In this document: positions 10,816 through 19,325 of the stretch, piece by piece | How the letters are laid out: each line of letters starts with the position of its first letter | Numbering within the stretch: position 1 is the first letter of the stretch | NCBI RefSeq assembly: GCF_035918015.1 | Contig: NZ_CP109132.1 | Span: 2,914,001-2,978,000 of the forward strand | Direction of reading: 5' to 3' | DNA length: 64,000 nt | DNA from: Streptomyces sp. NBC_01754 | Lineage (GTDB): Bacteria; Actinomycetota; Actinomycetes; Streptomycetales; Streptomycetaceae | Notes under the pieces: generated by a model | What the model was told of the DNA's origin: nothing | Database searches by the model: none | Seen by the model: the letters and a program-made list of their open reading frames with translations, nothing else | Position numbers and translations under genes: made by a program

Positions 10816-11613
10816 CTACTCCCCCCGCATCGCCCTGCGGAAGCCCGTGTTGACCCCGGTCAGTCCGCCGTCGACCCGCAGGGTCGTGCCCGTGACCCAG
10901 GCCGCGTCCCGGGACGCCAGGAAGGCCACCGCGGCGGCGACATCGTCCGGTTCGCCGATCCGGCCGAGCGGGTAGAGGGCGCTCGCCCGCGCCAGGTCCT
11001 CGTCGCGCCCGGCCCACCCCTGGGTGCGGATGGTGCCGGGGGCGACGAGGTTGACCCGGACCCCGCGCGGGCCCGCGTGGCCGGCCAGCGTACGGGTCAG
11101 GCTGCCCAGGCCCGCCTTCGCGGCGCTGTAGGCGTGCCCGCCGAAGTCCTGCTCGCCGTTGACCGAGCCGATGTTGACGACGGCGCCCCGCCCCGAGGCG
11201 ACCAGGTGCGGCAGCGCGGCCCGGGAGCAGCGGTACGGACCGGACAGGGTGATGTCGAGCGTGTGGGCCCAGGAGTCGTCCGCCTCGTCCTCGAAGAACT
11301 CGGCGTCCTCGTGGTTGGCGTAGGCGTTGTTGACGAGGACGTCGAGCCCGCCGAAGGTGGCGACGGCGTGAGCCACCGCCGCCTCGACGGCGGCGCGGTC
11401 GCCCACGTCGCAGGCCAGGGGTTCGGCGGTGCCGCCCGCCTCCCGTATCTCCGCGGCGACGTGGGCGGCGCGGTCGGCGACGAGGTCCGTGACGAGGACG
11501 GCCGCGCCCTCGGCGGCCAGGCGGCGGGCCGTGGCGGCTCCGATGCCCTGGCCCGCGCCGGTGACGAGAGCGGTGTACCCGTCGAGACGTGCGCTGATGA
11601 CGATGTCGGTCAC
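10816..11613 (-). CDS. Short-chain dehydrogenase/reductase
   Basis: 265 residues from GTG 11613, which overlaps the stop of the upstream serine-hydrolase gene (GTGA). Classical SDR motifs are the cofactor loop TGAGQGIG near residues 16-23, NNAYA in place of NNAG, the catalytic Ser in NIGSVNGEQ and YSAAK (YxxxK). The C-terminal substrate region ends in LRVDGGLT. These enzymes reduce or oxidise alcohols and ketones using NAD(P)H. The aspartate after the second strand (VTDLVADR) hints at NAD preference. It is coupled with a beta-lactamase-fold hydrolase; the substrate is unknown. Confidence 0.92.
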   Translation of the reverse strand: MTDIVISARLDGYTALVTGAGQGIGAATARRLAAEGAAVLVTDLVADRAAHVAAEIREAGGTAEPLACDVGDRAAVEAAVAHAVATFGGLDVLVNNAYANHEDAEFFEDEADDSWAHTLDITLSGPYRCSRAALPHLVASGRGAVVNIGSVNGEQDFGGHAYSAAKAGLGSLTRTLAGHAGPRGVRVNLVAPGTIRTQGWAGRDEDLARASALYPLGRIGEPDDVAAAVAFLASRDAAWVTGTTLRVDGGLTGVNTGFRRAMRGE

Positions 11614-12797
11614 AGCGCCGACCGTACCGCTCTGACCAGGGCCTGGGAACGGGGATCCGCGGTGACTCCCTTCTGTAGTCCGTTCGTCACGTAGCCCAGC
11701 GCGATGCCCGATTCGGGGTCGGCGAATCCCAGCGAACCGCCCCGGCCGGGGTGGCCGAAGGAGCCGAGCGCCAGCAGCGGGGCGGCCGGGCCGTGCAGCA
11801 TGTAGCCCAGGCCGAAGCGGGTGCTGACGACCAGGACCCGGTCCGGTCCTGCGGACTCCTCGGTGCGGGCCAGGGTGAGGGTGGCGGGGGCGAACAGCCG
11901 GTGGCCGTCGACCGGGCCGATCATCGCGGCGTAGCAGCGGGCCAGTCCGCGCGCGGTGGCCACGCCGTTGGAGGCGGGGAGTTCGGCCGCACGGTAGGCG
12001 GGGGCGTTCTCGTCCGGGAATGGGTCGATCGCCCCGAAGGCCCGCCGGGTCAGCGAGTGGGGGTCGCTGTAGGCGTCGACGACCAAGCGTCTGGGGCGCA
12101 TGCGCAGGGTGCCGCCCTCGCCGCCCCCGGCCGGGGGTTCCACGGGGCCGATGCGGCCGATCCGGTGCGCCTCGTCGGCCGGGAGCCCGAACCAGAAGTC
12201 CAGGCCGAGCGGCCGGGCGATCTCCTCGGCGATCCAGCGCCCGATGGTGCGTCCGGTGACCCGGCGGACCAGTTCGCCGACGAGCCAGCTGTAGGTCTGG
12301 GCGTGGTAGCCGTGGTCGGTGCCGGGTGCCCACTGCGGGCCCTGGGCGGCGACGGCCCTCGGTCCGCTGACCCCGTCGGCGGCCTCGACGGGGGTCAACG
12401 GCGTGTCGAGGGCGGCCAGTCCGGCCCGGTGGGCCAGGAGGTGGCGTACGAGGACGCGGTCCTTCCCGTTGGCCTTGAACTCCGGCCAGTAGGTGCCGAC
12501 GGGCGCGTCCAGGTCCACCTGTCCACGCTGGTGCAGCAGCAGCGGCACGGCGGCGGCGACCCCCTTGCCGGCCGAGCGGACGATCTGCACGGTGTCCAGG
12601 GCCCAGGGCTCGGTGCCGTCGACGTCCCGGGTGCCGGCCCACAGGTCCACGACCTTGCGCCCGTGCCGGTAGACGGCCACGGCCGCGCCCCGTTCCCCGC
12701 GCCGTTCGAAGTTACGGACGAACGCGTCCCGTACCGCCTCGAACCCTGGTGCCACCGTGCCCCGTACGTCCACGCCTGCTCCCGCACTCCCGCTCAT
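11610..12797 (-). CDS. Beta-lactamase-fold serine hydrolase/esterase
   Basis: 395 residues from the ATG at 12797; another ATG at 12812 is possible, but the former has a G-rich ribosome site. The class C-like active site shows the nucleophile motif SAGK (VQIVRSAGKGV, about residue 80) and the tyrosine region YHAQTYSWL (about residue 163). A conserved HPGRGGSLGF segment near the C-terminus takes the place of the KTG-like triad. There is no signal peptide, so it is cytoplasmic and more likely an esterase or transesterase (EstB/LovD type) than a resistance beta-lactamase. It is coupled to the SDR downstream. Confidence 0.88.
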   Translation of the reverse strand: MSGSAGAGVDVRGTVAPGFEAVRDAFVRNFERRGERGAAVAVYRHGRKVVDLWAGTRDVDGTEPWALDTVQIVRSAGKGVAAAVPLLLHQRGQVDLDAPVGTYWPEFKANGKDRVLVRHLLAHRAGLAALDTPLTPVEAADGVSGPRAVAAQGPQWAPGTDHGYHAQTYSWLVGELVRRVTGRTIGRWIAEEIARPLGLDFWFGLPADEAHRIGRIGPVEPPAGGGEGGTLRMRPRRLVVDAYSDPHSLTRRAFGAIDPFPDENAPAYRAAELPASNGVATARGLARCYAAMIGPVDGHRLFAPATLTLARTEESAGPDRVLVVSTRFGLGYMLHGPAAPLLALGSFGHPGRGGSLGFADPESGIALGYVTNGLQKGVTADPRSQALVRAVRSAL

Positions 12798-12850
12798 GCC
12801 CCCATGGTGCATCGCGGGGCGGGCGGTGCGGCTGCCGGGTCACCGACTGT

Positions 12851-13621
12851 TCACGGACGCGGAACGGCGACGGAGCGCGGATCGAGGCCGAAGGGCAGCT
12901 CCAGCCGGTGCCGGCGCATCAACTCCTCGTCGCACAACAGGTCCTGGGTGCGGTCGTCGGCGGCGATGACCCCCTCGCTGAGGATGACGGCGCGCGGGCA
13001 GAGTTCGAGGGCGTACGGCAGGTCGTGGGTGACCATCAGCACGGTGACGTCCAGCGCCCGCAGGATGTCGGCCAGTTCACGGCGGGAGGCGGGGTCCAGG
13101 TTGGAGGAGGGCTCGTCCAGCACGAGGATCTCCGGCTCCATGGCGAGGACGGTGGCGACGGCGACCCGGCGGCGCTGGCCGAAGGAGAGGTGGTGCGGGG
13201 GGCGGTTCGCGAACTCCTCCATGCCGACCCGCTTGAGCGCGGTCACCACCCGCTCCTCCAGTTCGGCGCCGCGCAGTCCGGCCGCGGCGGGCCCGAAGGC
13301 GACGTCCTCCCGGACGGTCGGCATGAAGAGCTGGTCGTCGGGGTCCTGGAAGACGATGCCGACCCGGCGCCGGATCTCCGCCAGGTTCCGCCTCTCCACG
13401 GGCAGTCCGGCGACCCGGACGGTACCCGCTCCCGCGTCGAGGATGCCGTTGAGGTGCAGGACGAGGGTGGTCTTGCCCGCGCCGTTGGGGCCGAGCAGGG
13501 CGACGCGCTCACCGCGGTCCACGGTGAGGTCGACCCCGAAGAGGGCCTGGTGGCCGTCGGGGTAGGCGTACGCGAGGCCGCTGACCTCGAGGGACGGCGC
13601 GGGGCGGGCAGGCCCGCTCAT
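12851..13621 (-). CDS. cbiO: ECF transporter ATPase CbiO (nickel/cobalt)
   Basis: 256 residues, starting at an ATG that overlaps the CbiQ stop. It is a complete ABC ATPase: Walker A GPNGAGKT (about residues 43-50), Q-loop FQDPDDQ, signature LSFGQ, Walker B EILVLDEP and H-switch MVTHD. FQDPDDQLF is characteristic of ECF-type CbiO/EcfA. It powers uptake of a divalent metal together with CbiQ and the CbiM-N fusion encoded just upstream. The Nur-like box before the operon points to nickel rather than cobalt. Confidence 0.95.
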   Translation of the reverse strand: MSGPARPAPSLEVSGLAYAYPDGHQALFGVDLTVDRGERVALLGPNGAGKTTLVLHLNGILDAGAGTVRVAGLPVERRNLAEIRRRVGIVFQDPDDQLFMPTVREDVAFGPAAAGLRGAELEERVVTALKRVGMEEFANRPPHHLSFGQRRRVAVATVLAMEPEILVLDEPSSNLDPASRRELADILRALDVTVLMVTHDLPYALELCPRAVILSEGVIAADDRTQDLLCDEELMRRHRLELPFGLDPRSVAVPRP

Positions 13622-14379
13622 ACGGTCCATCCCAGCAGACAGACGGCCAGGGCGAGTACGGGGAGGGCCGAGGCGTAGGCCCACTGGGCCCGGGAGGCGG
13701 TCACCTCGTCGATCACCGGCAGGGTGCCGGTGTAGCCCCGGCTGACCATCGCGAGGTGGACGCGCTCGCCGCGTTCGTAGGAGCGGATGAACAGGGCGCC
13801 CGCCGTCTTGGCCAGGACGCCCCAGTGCCGTACGCCGCGCGCCTCGAACCCCCGGGAGCGGCGGGCGATCGACATCCGGCGCAGTTCGTCGGTGACGACG
13901 TCGCCGTAGCGGAGCATGAAGGACGCGATCTGGACGAGCATCGGCGGCAGTTTCAGCCGCTGGAGGCCGAGCAGCAGGGAGCGCAGTTCGGTGGTGGAGG
14001 CCAGCAGTACGGAGGCGGCGACGCCGAGGGTGCCCTTGGCGAGGACGTTCCAGGCGCCCCAGAGGCCCGGGACGCTGACGCTCAGGCCGAGGAGTCCGGT
14101 CTGCTCGCCGGGGACGACGAACGGCATGAGCAGTGCGAACGCCACGAAGGGCACCTCGATGACCAGCCGTTTCAACAGGAAGCCGGCCGGGACGCGGGCC
14201 ACGGCGGCGACGGCGGCGAGCAGCACGGCGTACAGCGCGAACGCCCAGAGCGCCTCGCGGGGCGTGGAGACGACGACCACGACGAAGCCGAGCACCGCGA
14301 CGAGCTTGCAGTGCGGAGGCAGACGGTGGATCGGCGAGTGGCCGTGCCGGTAGAGCGTGTGGGCGTGGCCCGCGCCCAT
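13618..14379 (-). CDS. cbiQ: ECF transporter transmembrane protein CbiQ
   Basis: 253 residues from an ATG one base after the CbiM stop. It is hydrophobic with five to six membrane segments. The cytoplasmic coupling signatures of T-components are visible as RRSRGFEARG (about 165-174) and the later ERGERVHLAMVSRGY. It transmits ATP-driven motion from CbiO to the substrate-binding CbiM-N. It sits between its partners in one tightly packed operon. Confidence 0.93.
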   Translation of the reverse strand: MGAGHAHTLYRHGHSPIHRLPPHCKLVAVLGFVVVVVSTPREALWAFALYAVLLAAVAAVARVPAGFLLKRLVIEVPFVAFALLMPFVVPGEQTGLLGLSVSVPGLWGAWNVLAKGTLGVAASVLLASTTELRSLLLGLQRLKLPPMLVQIASFMLRYGDVVTDELRRMSIARRSRGFEARGVRHWGVLAKTAGALFIRSYERGERVHLAMVSRGYTGTLPVIDEVTASRAQWAYASALPVLALAVCLLGWTV

Positions 14380-14380
14380 G

Positions 14381-15448
14381 TCAGGCGGTTCCGTGGGAGG
14401 TTCCGGCGGTCTCCGGCACGGTGCGGCGCCGGTGCACGGCCCAGAAGACACCGCTGCCGACGACGACGGTGGCGCCGACCCCGATCACTCCGGCGAGACC
14501 GCCGGAGAGCCGGGCGTCGGCGATGTCCTTGACGCCGTAGTCGGCGAGCGGGGAGTCCGCGGCGCCGTGCTCCTTGATCTTCTCGTCGATGCCCTTGTCG
14601 GCGGCGACCTTCTCCAGGCCGTCGGGGCTGGCGGAGGCGTAGTAGGAGACGAACCCGGCCAGCAGGAGGGCCGCGACCAGGCCGGTCGCCCAGACGTTGC
14701 GGGTGGACCGGGTACGGGCGGCGGGCGCGGGCACGGGTGCGGGTGCGGCGGCCGGGGCGTCGACGAGTTCGCCGTCGACGCGCAGTTTCAGCGGGGCGGC
14801 GAGCCCGCTCGCCCCGTGGACGAGGTCCGGACGCACGGCGAGGACCGCGCCGACGGTCAGCGCGGTGATCACGGCCTCGCCGATCCCGATGAGGACGTGC
14901 ACGCCGACCATCGCGGTGAGGACCTTGCCGATGGGGACGTCGGTGGTCCCCCCGATCGCGTAGATGAGGGTGAAGACGAGGGCGGCGGCCGGTACGGAGA
15001 CCAGCGCGGCCACGAACGCCGCCGCGGTCGTCGAGCGGCGGGTGCGGGGCAGCACCCCGGTGAGCCCGCGGAAGAGAGCGTAGGCGACGACGACGGTGAC
15101 GACGCCCATGACGGTGATGTTGATGCCGAGCGCGGTGAGGCCGCCGTCGGCGAAGAGGATGCCCTGCATCAGCAGGACGACCGCTATGCAGAGCACTCCG
15201 GTGCAGGGCCCGACCAGGATCGCCGCGAGCGCCCCGCCCAGAAGATGGCCGCTGGTACCGGCGGCGACCGGGAAGTTCAGCATCTGCACGGCGAAGACGA
15301 AGGCCGCGACCAGCCCGGCGAGCGGCGCCGCGCGCTCCCCTCCGAGCTCCCGCCGTGCCCCCCGGAGACTGACCGCGACCGCCCCTGCGGCGACCACGCC
15401 CGCCACCGCGGACACAGGTGCGTTGATGAATCCGTCGGGTACATGCAT
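14381..15448 (-). CDS. cbiM: ECF nickel/cobalt substrate-binding component, CbiM-CbiN fusion
   Basis: 355 residues starting MHVPDGFINAPV. The metal-binding N-terminal Met-His-x2-Asp (MHVPDG) of CbiM/NikM is present. Residues 1-220 form the CbiM membrane domain. After a Pro/Ala linker (APAPVPAPAA) comes a CbiN-like/PDGLE module (SPDGLEKVAADKG) with one more membrane segment, so the accessory subunit is fused on. The product recognises Ni or Co at the membrane. It is first in the cbiMQO operon and is preceded by a Nur-like operator. Confidence 0.94.
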   Translation of the reverse strand: MHVPDGFINAPVSAVAGVVAAGAVAVSLRGARRELGGERAAPLAGLVAAFVFAVQMLNFPVAAGTSGHLLGGALAAILVGPCTGVLCIAVVLLMQGILFADGGLTALGINITVMGVVTVVVAYALFRGLTGVLPRTRRSTTAAAFVAALVSVPAAALVFTLIYAIGGTTDVPIGKVLTAMVGVHVLIGIGEAVITALTVGAVLAVRPDLVHGASGLAAPLKLRVDGELVDAPAAAPAPVPAPAARTRSTRNVWATGLVAALLLAGFVSYYASASPDGLEKVAADKGIDEKIKEHGAADSPLADYGVKDIADARLSGGLAGVIGVGATVVVGSGVFWAVHRRRTVPETAGTSHGTA

Positions 15449-15500
15449 GGAATGGCTCCGCTTCGGACGAGAGTGCGCGGGCGGGGTCGGCGAGCGCTCA

Positions 15501-15531
15501 ATGATAGGACCCTGTTGCAAAGGGTTCGCAA
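15501..15531 (-). promoter_or_regulatory. Promoter with Nur-like nickel box before cbiM
   Basis: TTGCAA-AGGGT-TCGCAA (15515-15531) matches the published Streptomyces Nur operator pattern tTGCaa-N5-ttGCAa with one deviation. On the minus strand TATCAT (15501-15506) makes a good -10 and TTGCGA (15531-15526) a -35 at 19-bp spacing, so a bound repressor would block RNA polymerase. The predicted start lies about 45 nt before the cbiM ATG. Nickel-loaded Nur repression is inferred from the motif. Confidence 0.65.
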
Positions 15532-15628
15532 GAGCGCAGACAAGACAACTGCACACCGCTCCCCGCGGGCGCCGAACGCGACACAGGGGACATCCGGGTG
15601 GAGAATGGGTGCATACAGAGGAGCCGGT

Positions 15629-16039
15629 ATGTCTCTCGTGATCCAGGAACACCTCCGGGCCCGGCTCGTCACCGACGGCCCGGAACCCCGGCTCGTCCCG
15701 GTCCGCCTGAGCTGCGACACCGCGGCCCCGCAGACCGTACGGGTACACATCCCGGGCGCCGCCGAACTGACCCTCGGCCGTGACGTGCTGGAGAGCGGAC
15801 TGCGCTCCCCCGTCACCAGCGGCGGACTGCGGCTCTGGCCGTGCGGCCGCGCCCAGCTCGTCGTGGAACGGCACACACCCGACGGCGTCGCCGTGTTCCA
15901 GTTCGACAACGCGCCGCTGCTCCGCTTCCTGCGCCGCACCTACGAGACGCACGACACCGACGCGACCCCCCAGACCCCCGCGACCCCCGAGCCGAACCCG
16001 GCCCGCCCCACGGCCGGGACCGCCCCCGGCCCGCCCTGA
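15629..16039 (+). CDS. SsgA-family sporulation/cell-division protein
   Basis: 136 residues from an ATG eight bases after AGAGGAG. It has the SsgA-like (SALP) layout: an N-terminal strand-rich half, the LGRDVLESGL motif (about 52-61), TSGGLRLWPCG, and a conserved end region NAPLLRFLRRTYE. A Pro/Thr-rich tail of about 25 residues follows. SALPs help place the division machinery and control peptidoglycan remodelling in sporulating actinomycetes. It is divergent from the metal transporter with no functional link evident. Which SALP (SsgB-G) it corresponds to cannot be said from sequence alone. Confidence 0.85.
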   Translation: MSLVIQEHLRARLVTDGPEPRLVPVRLSCDTAAPQTVRVHIPGAAELTLGRDVLESGLRSPVTSGGLRLWPCGRAQLVVERHTPDGVAVFQFDNAPLLRFLRRTYETHDTDATPQTPATPEPNPARPTAGTAPGPP

Positions 16040-16099
16040 CCCCGCCCACCGGGCACCCGGGCGCACCACCGGTCCCCGGCTCCGCGCGTACGGGCACGC

Positions 16100-16132
16100 C
16101 GATGGCCCCGTGCCGCGTGCACGGGGCCATCG
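16100..16132. terminator. Bidirectional stem-loop between convergent genes
   Basis: A perfect 14-bp stem (CGATGGCCCCGTGC, 16100-16113, with its complement at 16119-16132) and a five-base loop lie between the convergent SsgA-like and MMPL genes. It is suited to ending both transcripts. Confidence 0.75.
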
Positions 16133-16219
16133 TCCGCTCCGGCCCTCCCGTCCCCACAGGTGACCGGTGCTCCGGGGTCCTCGTCCCGCTCAGGCGCGGC
16201 CCCCGGGGTCTTCGCCGGG

Positions 16220-18442
16220 TCAGACGCGGCTCAGCTCACGCTCCCCGCCCGAAGGGCCCTCGGGCGGACCGGCGGCGGCCGGCTCCTCGCGCAGCGCCTC
16301 GCCCTCCACGTCCACACTCGGCAGCGCGCGGTCCAGCCAGCGCGGCAGCCACCAGGCACGCCGGCCCAGCAGGGCCAGCACCGCGGGCACGACGGCCATC
16401 CGGACCACGAAGGCGTCGAAGAAGACGGCGATGGCCAGCGAGAAGCCGATCATCTTGATCATCGACTCGCTGGAGCCGATGAAGCCGGCGAAGACGGCCA
16501 TCATGATCACCGCCGCGGCCGAGACCACCCGGGCTCCGTGCCGGAATCCGGTGACGATCGCCTCGCTGGGGGTCTCCCCGTGGACGTACGCCTCCCGCAT
16601 GCGGGTGACCAGGAAGACCTCGTAGTCCATCGCGAGGCCGAAGACCACGCCGACCATGAAGATCGGCATCATGCTCATGATCGGACCGGTCTGCTCGACC
16701 CCGAAGAGCGAGCCGAGCCAGCCCCACTGGAAGACCGCGACGACCGCGCCCAGGGCCGCGACGACCGAGAGCAGGAAGCCGAGGGCCGCCTTGAGCGGCA
16801 CCAGCAGCGAGCGGAAGACGACCATCAGCAGCAGGAAGGCGAGTCCGACGACGAGGGCCAGGTAGGGCAGCAGCGCGTCGTTCATCTTCTGCGAGAAGTC
16901 GATGTTCATCGCGGTGGCACCGGTGACCAGCACCTCGGCGCCGGTTTCGCTCCTGATGTCGGCGCCCGCGTCACGGATGGCGTGGACGACGTTCTCCGTG
17001 TCGGTGGAGCTCGGCCGGTCCTTCGGGACGACGGTGAGCGTCGCGGCGTCGCCGGCCTTGTTGAAGGTGGCCGGGGTGACGGCGGCGACGTGGCCGCTCG
17101 CCTCGATCCCCTGGGAGACCTGCGCCACCGCGGTCTTGCCGTCCTCGCTGTTCTTGGTGTCCACGACGACCAGCAGCGGGCCGTTGAAGCCGGGACCGAA
17201 ACCGTCGGAGAGCAGGTCGTAGGCCTGGCGCTGTGTGGTGCTCTTCGGCTGTGAGCCGTCGTCCGGCAGTCCCATCTCCAGGGAGGCGGCCGGGACGGCT
17301 ATGACACCGAGACCCACGACCCCGGCCAGCAGGACCCACACCGGCTTACGCAGCACGAACCGCGCCCAGCGGGTGCCCATGTTGGGCTTGGCGTCGGGCC
17401 GGTTCTCCGCCTCGGCGGCCTTGCGGGCCTTGCGCCCCATGACCCGCTTGCCGGCGAAGCCGAGCATCGCGGGGACCAGGGTGAGCGCGATGAGCACCGC
17501 GATGGCGACCGTGCCGGCGGCGGCGAACCCCATCTTCGTCAGCATCGGGATGTTGACGACCGCGAGGCCGACCAGCGCGATCACGACGGTCAGACCGGCG
17601 AAGACCACCGCGGACCCGGCCGTGCCGACGGCCCGCCCGGCAGCCTCCTCGTGCTTCCGGCCCTCGGCCAGCTCGGCCCGGTAGCGGGAGACGATGAACA
17701 GGGCGTAGTCGATGCCGACCGCGAGCCCGATCATCATGGCGAGGATGGAGGTGGTGGAGCCCAGGTCGAGCACGTTCGCCAGGGCGGTGATCAGCGACAC
17801 CCCGATGCCGACGCCGACGAGCGCGGTCAGCAGCGGGAGCCCCGCGGCGATCAGCGAGCCGAAGGTGATGACCAGCACCACCGCGGCGACGGCGACCCCG
17901 ATGACCTCGGTGGCGCCGGTCTCCGGCATCACCTGGAGCGCGTCACCGCCGATCTCCACGGTCAGCCCGTCGCTCTGCGCCGCCTCACCCACGTGTTCCA
18001 GCGACTCGCGCGTCTCGTCGGTGAGCTCCATCGCGTTCACCTTGTAGGAGACGGAGATGTACGCGGTCGAGCCGTCCTCGCTGACGGCGTCCGCCGTGTA
18101 CGGGTCGGCGACCGAGGCGATCTGGTCCGAGCCGGACTCCAGCTCGCCGACGATCTTCTCGACGTCCGCCTTGTTGTCCGCGTCGCTCATCTTCTGGCCC
18201 TCCGGGGCCTTGAAGACGACGCGTGCGGTCGCTCCGTCGGCGCTGCCGCCGGGGAAGCGCTCCTCCAGCAGGTCGAAGGCCTTCTGGGCCTCCGTGCCGG
18301 GTATCGAGAAGGAGCTGGAGGTGGCGGTGGACGCGGAGGCGGCCCCGAATCCGGCGACCCCCAGCAGCGCCACCCAGACCAGGGCGACGTACCAGCGGCG
18401 CCGGAAGGCGAACCGTCCGACTTTGTAAAGGAATGTGGCCAC
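16220..18442 (-). CDS. MMPL-family (RND-type) exporter
   Basis: 740 residues with the MMPL two-fold architecture. TM1 is at about residues 17-35, followed by a large extracytoplasmic domain, a cluster of five or six membrane helices (about 180-350), a second extracytoplasmic domain, and the second helix cluster ending near residue 690. The conserved polar motifs GLAVGIDYALFIVSRYR and FGLAMDYEVFLVTRMRE are present in TM4 and TM10 with the Asp-Tyr pairs that relay protons. Such proteins export lipids or drugs. The TetR gene directly upstream on the same strand, with operator palindromes, marks a drug- or lipid-responsive efflux unit. Confidence 0.93.
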   Translation of the reverse strand: MATFLYKVGRFAFRRRWYVALVWVALLGVAGFGAASASTATSSSFSIPGTEAQKAFDLLEERFPGGSADGATARVVFKAPEGQKMSDADNKADVEKIVGELESGSDQIASVADPYTADAVSEDGSTAYISVSYKVNAMELTDETRESLEHVGEAAQSDGLTVEIGGDALQVMPETGATEVIGVAVAAVVLVITFGSLIAAGLPLLTALVGVGIGVSLITALANVLDLGSTTSILAMMIGLAVGIDYALFIVSRYRAELAEGRKHEEAAGRAVGTAGSAVVFAGLTVVIALVGLAVVNIPMLTKMGFAAAGTVAIAVLIALTLVPAMLGFAGKRVMGRKARKAAEAENRPDAKPNMGTRWARFVLRKPVWVLLAGVVGLGVIAVPAASLEMGLPDDGSQPKSTTQRQAYDLLSDGFGPGFNGPLLVVVDTKNSEDGKTAVAQVSQGIEASGHVAAVTPATFNKAGDAATLTVVPKDRPSSTDTENVVHAIRDAGADIRSETGAEVLVTGATAMNIDFSQKMNDALLPYLALVVGLAFLLLMVVFRSLLVPLKAALGFLLSVVAALGAVVAVFQWGWLGSLFGVEQTGPIMSMMPIFMVGVVFGLAMDYEVFLVTRMREAYVHGETPSEAIVTGFRHGARVVSAAAVIMMAVFAGFIGSSESMIKMIGFSLAIAVFFDAFVVRMAVVPAVLALLGRRAWWLPRWLDRALPSVDVEGEALREEPAAAGPPEGPSGGERELSRV

Positions 18443-18562
18443 GGAGGAAAACTCCCGGTCCGGTCGTGGAGTGGAAATGGGCGTGAGGAACCAGCCCGAC
18501 GACGAGAGCGGCGTGTCAGGTAGGAGCGTCGGGGAGAGGGCCGTACGGAAGGAGCGGAGGGG

Positions 18563-19135
18563 TCAGACGCCGAGGGCGGGGAACACCACGGACTCCGCGT
18601 AGTCGATCAGGAACTCACGGTCGGCCGGGCGCTCCTCGATGAGCTCCCGTGCCACGACGGCGCCGACCATCATGTGCGGCAGGTAGGAGAGCGCCGGATT
18701 GTCCGCACGCACCTCGCCCCGGTCCACCGCCCGCTGGAGCAACTTCCCGAGACCGGTCATCTCCGGCTCGATCAGCAGGTCGCGCAGGGCCTGGCGCAGA
18801 TCGGGGTTGGTGTGGACGGCATGGCTCAGACCCCGCAGCAGCGCGGAGTTCTTCTCCATCCGGCAGTCGTCGCTGCGCCCGAGGACGGCCTGGAAGTCGC
18901 CCCGCAGCGAACCGGTGTCCACCTCGGCGAGGTGCACCGGCTTGTCGTTGCGGAGCGCCTTGACGACCAGCTCGGCCTTGTTCCCCCACTGGCGGTAGAG
19001 GGTGGCCTTGCTGGAACGGGTGCGGGCGGCGACGGCGTCCATGGTCAGGGCCTCGTACCCGACCTCACCGAGCAGGTCGAGCACGGCGGTGTACAGCTCG
19101 TTCTCACGCTCAGGCGTGAGCCGCGTGCGTGCCAC
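18563..19135 (-). CDS. TetR-family repressor of the MMPL exporter
   Basis: 190 residues from GTG 19135, which has GGAGG seven bases upstream; the longer frame to 19513 crosses the divergent promoter and is rejected. The N-terminal HTH is LTMDAVAARTRSSKATLYRQ (about residues 29-48). The C-terminal domain resembles TetR_C_11-type ligand domains. It lies 120 bases ahead of the MMPL gene on the same strand, and two palindromes of the TetR half-site type CGAAAC/GTTTCG precede it, so autoregulation and control of the exporter are likely. Confidence 0.92.
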   Translation of the reverse strand: MARTRLTPERENELYTAVLDLLGEVGYEALTMDAVAARTRSSKATLYRQWGNKAELVVKALRNDKPVHLAEVDTGSLRGDFQAVLGRSDDCRMEKNSALLRGLSHAVHTNPDLRQALRDLLIEPEMTGLGKLLQRAVDRGEVRADNPALSYLPHMMVGAVVARELIEERPADREFLIDYAESVVFPALGV

Positions 19136-19209
19136 CTGTCGGCCTCCTCCACCCTTGTGCCCGCTGGGATCGTACGCCGGTCCCGCCCAGCCGCCATCTT
19201 CCCGGCCGA

Positions 19210-19271
19210 ACGAAACTGTTTCGTACACGTCGACGGTACCCCCGCCTCCCCGCGAAACGAAATCGTTTCGC
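19210..19271. promoter_or_regulatory. Two TetR-type operator palindromes
   Basis: ACGAAACTGTTTCGT (19210-19224) is a perfect 15-bp dyad, and GCGAAACGAAATCGTTTCGC (19252-19271) has perfect 8-bp arms. Both use the half-site CGAAAC. They lie in the divergent gap between the TetR gene (75 bp away) and the tricorn protease gene (55 bp away), so the repressor could affect both directions. Confidence 0.7.
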
Positions 19272-19325
19272 TTGTGGCCTGTGACACAAGTTGCCGGGGG
19301 CCTCCGGCGCGGAAAGCATTGAGGG

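Noticed and set aside
11610..12797. Antibiotic-resistance beta-lactamase
   Set aside because: No signal peptide and no KTG triad; the fold is more like cytoplasmic esterases of the class C group.
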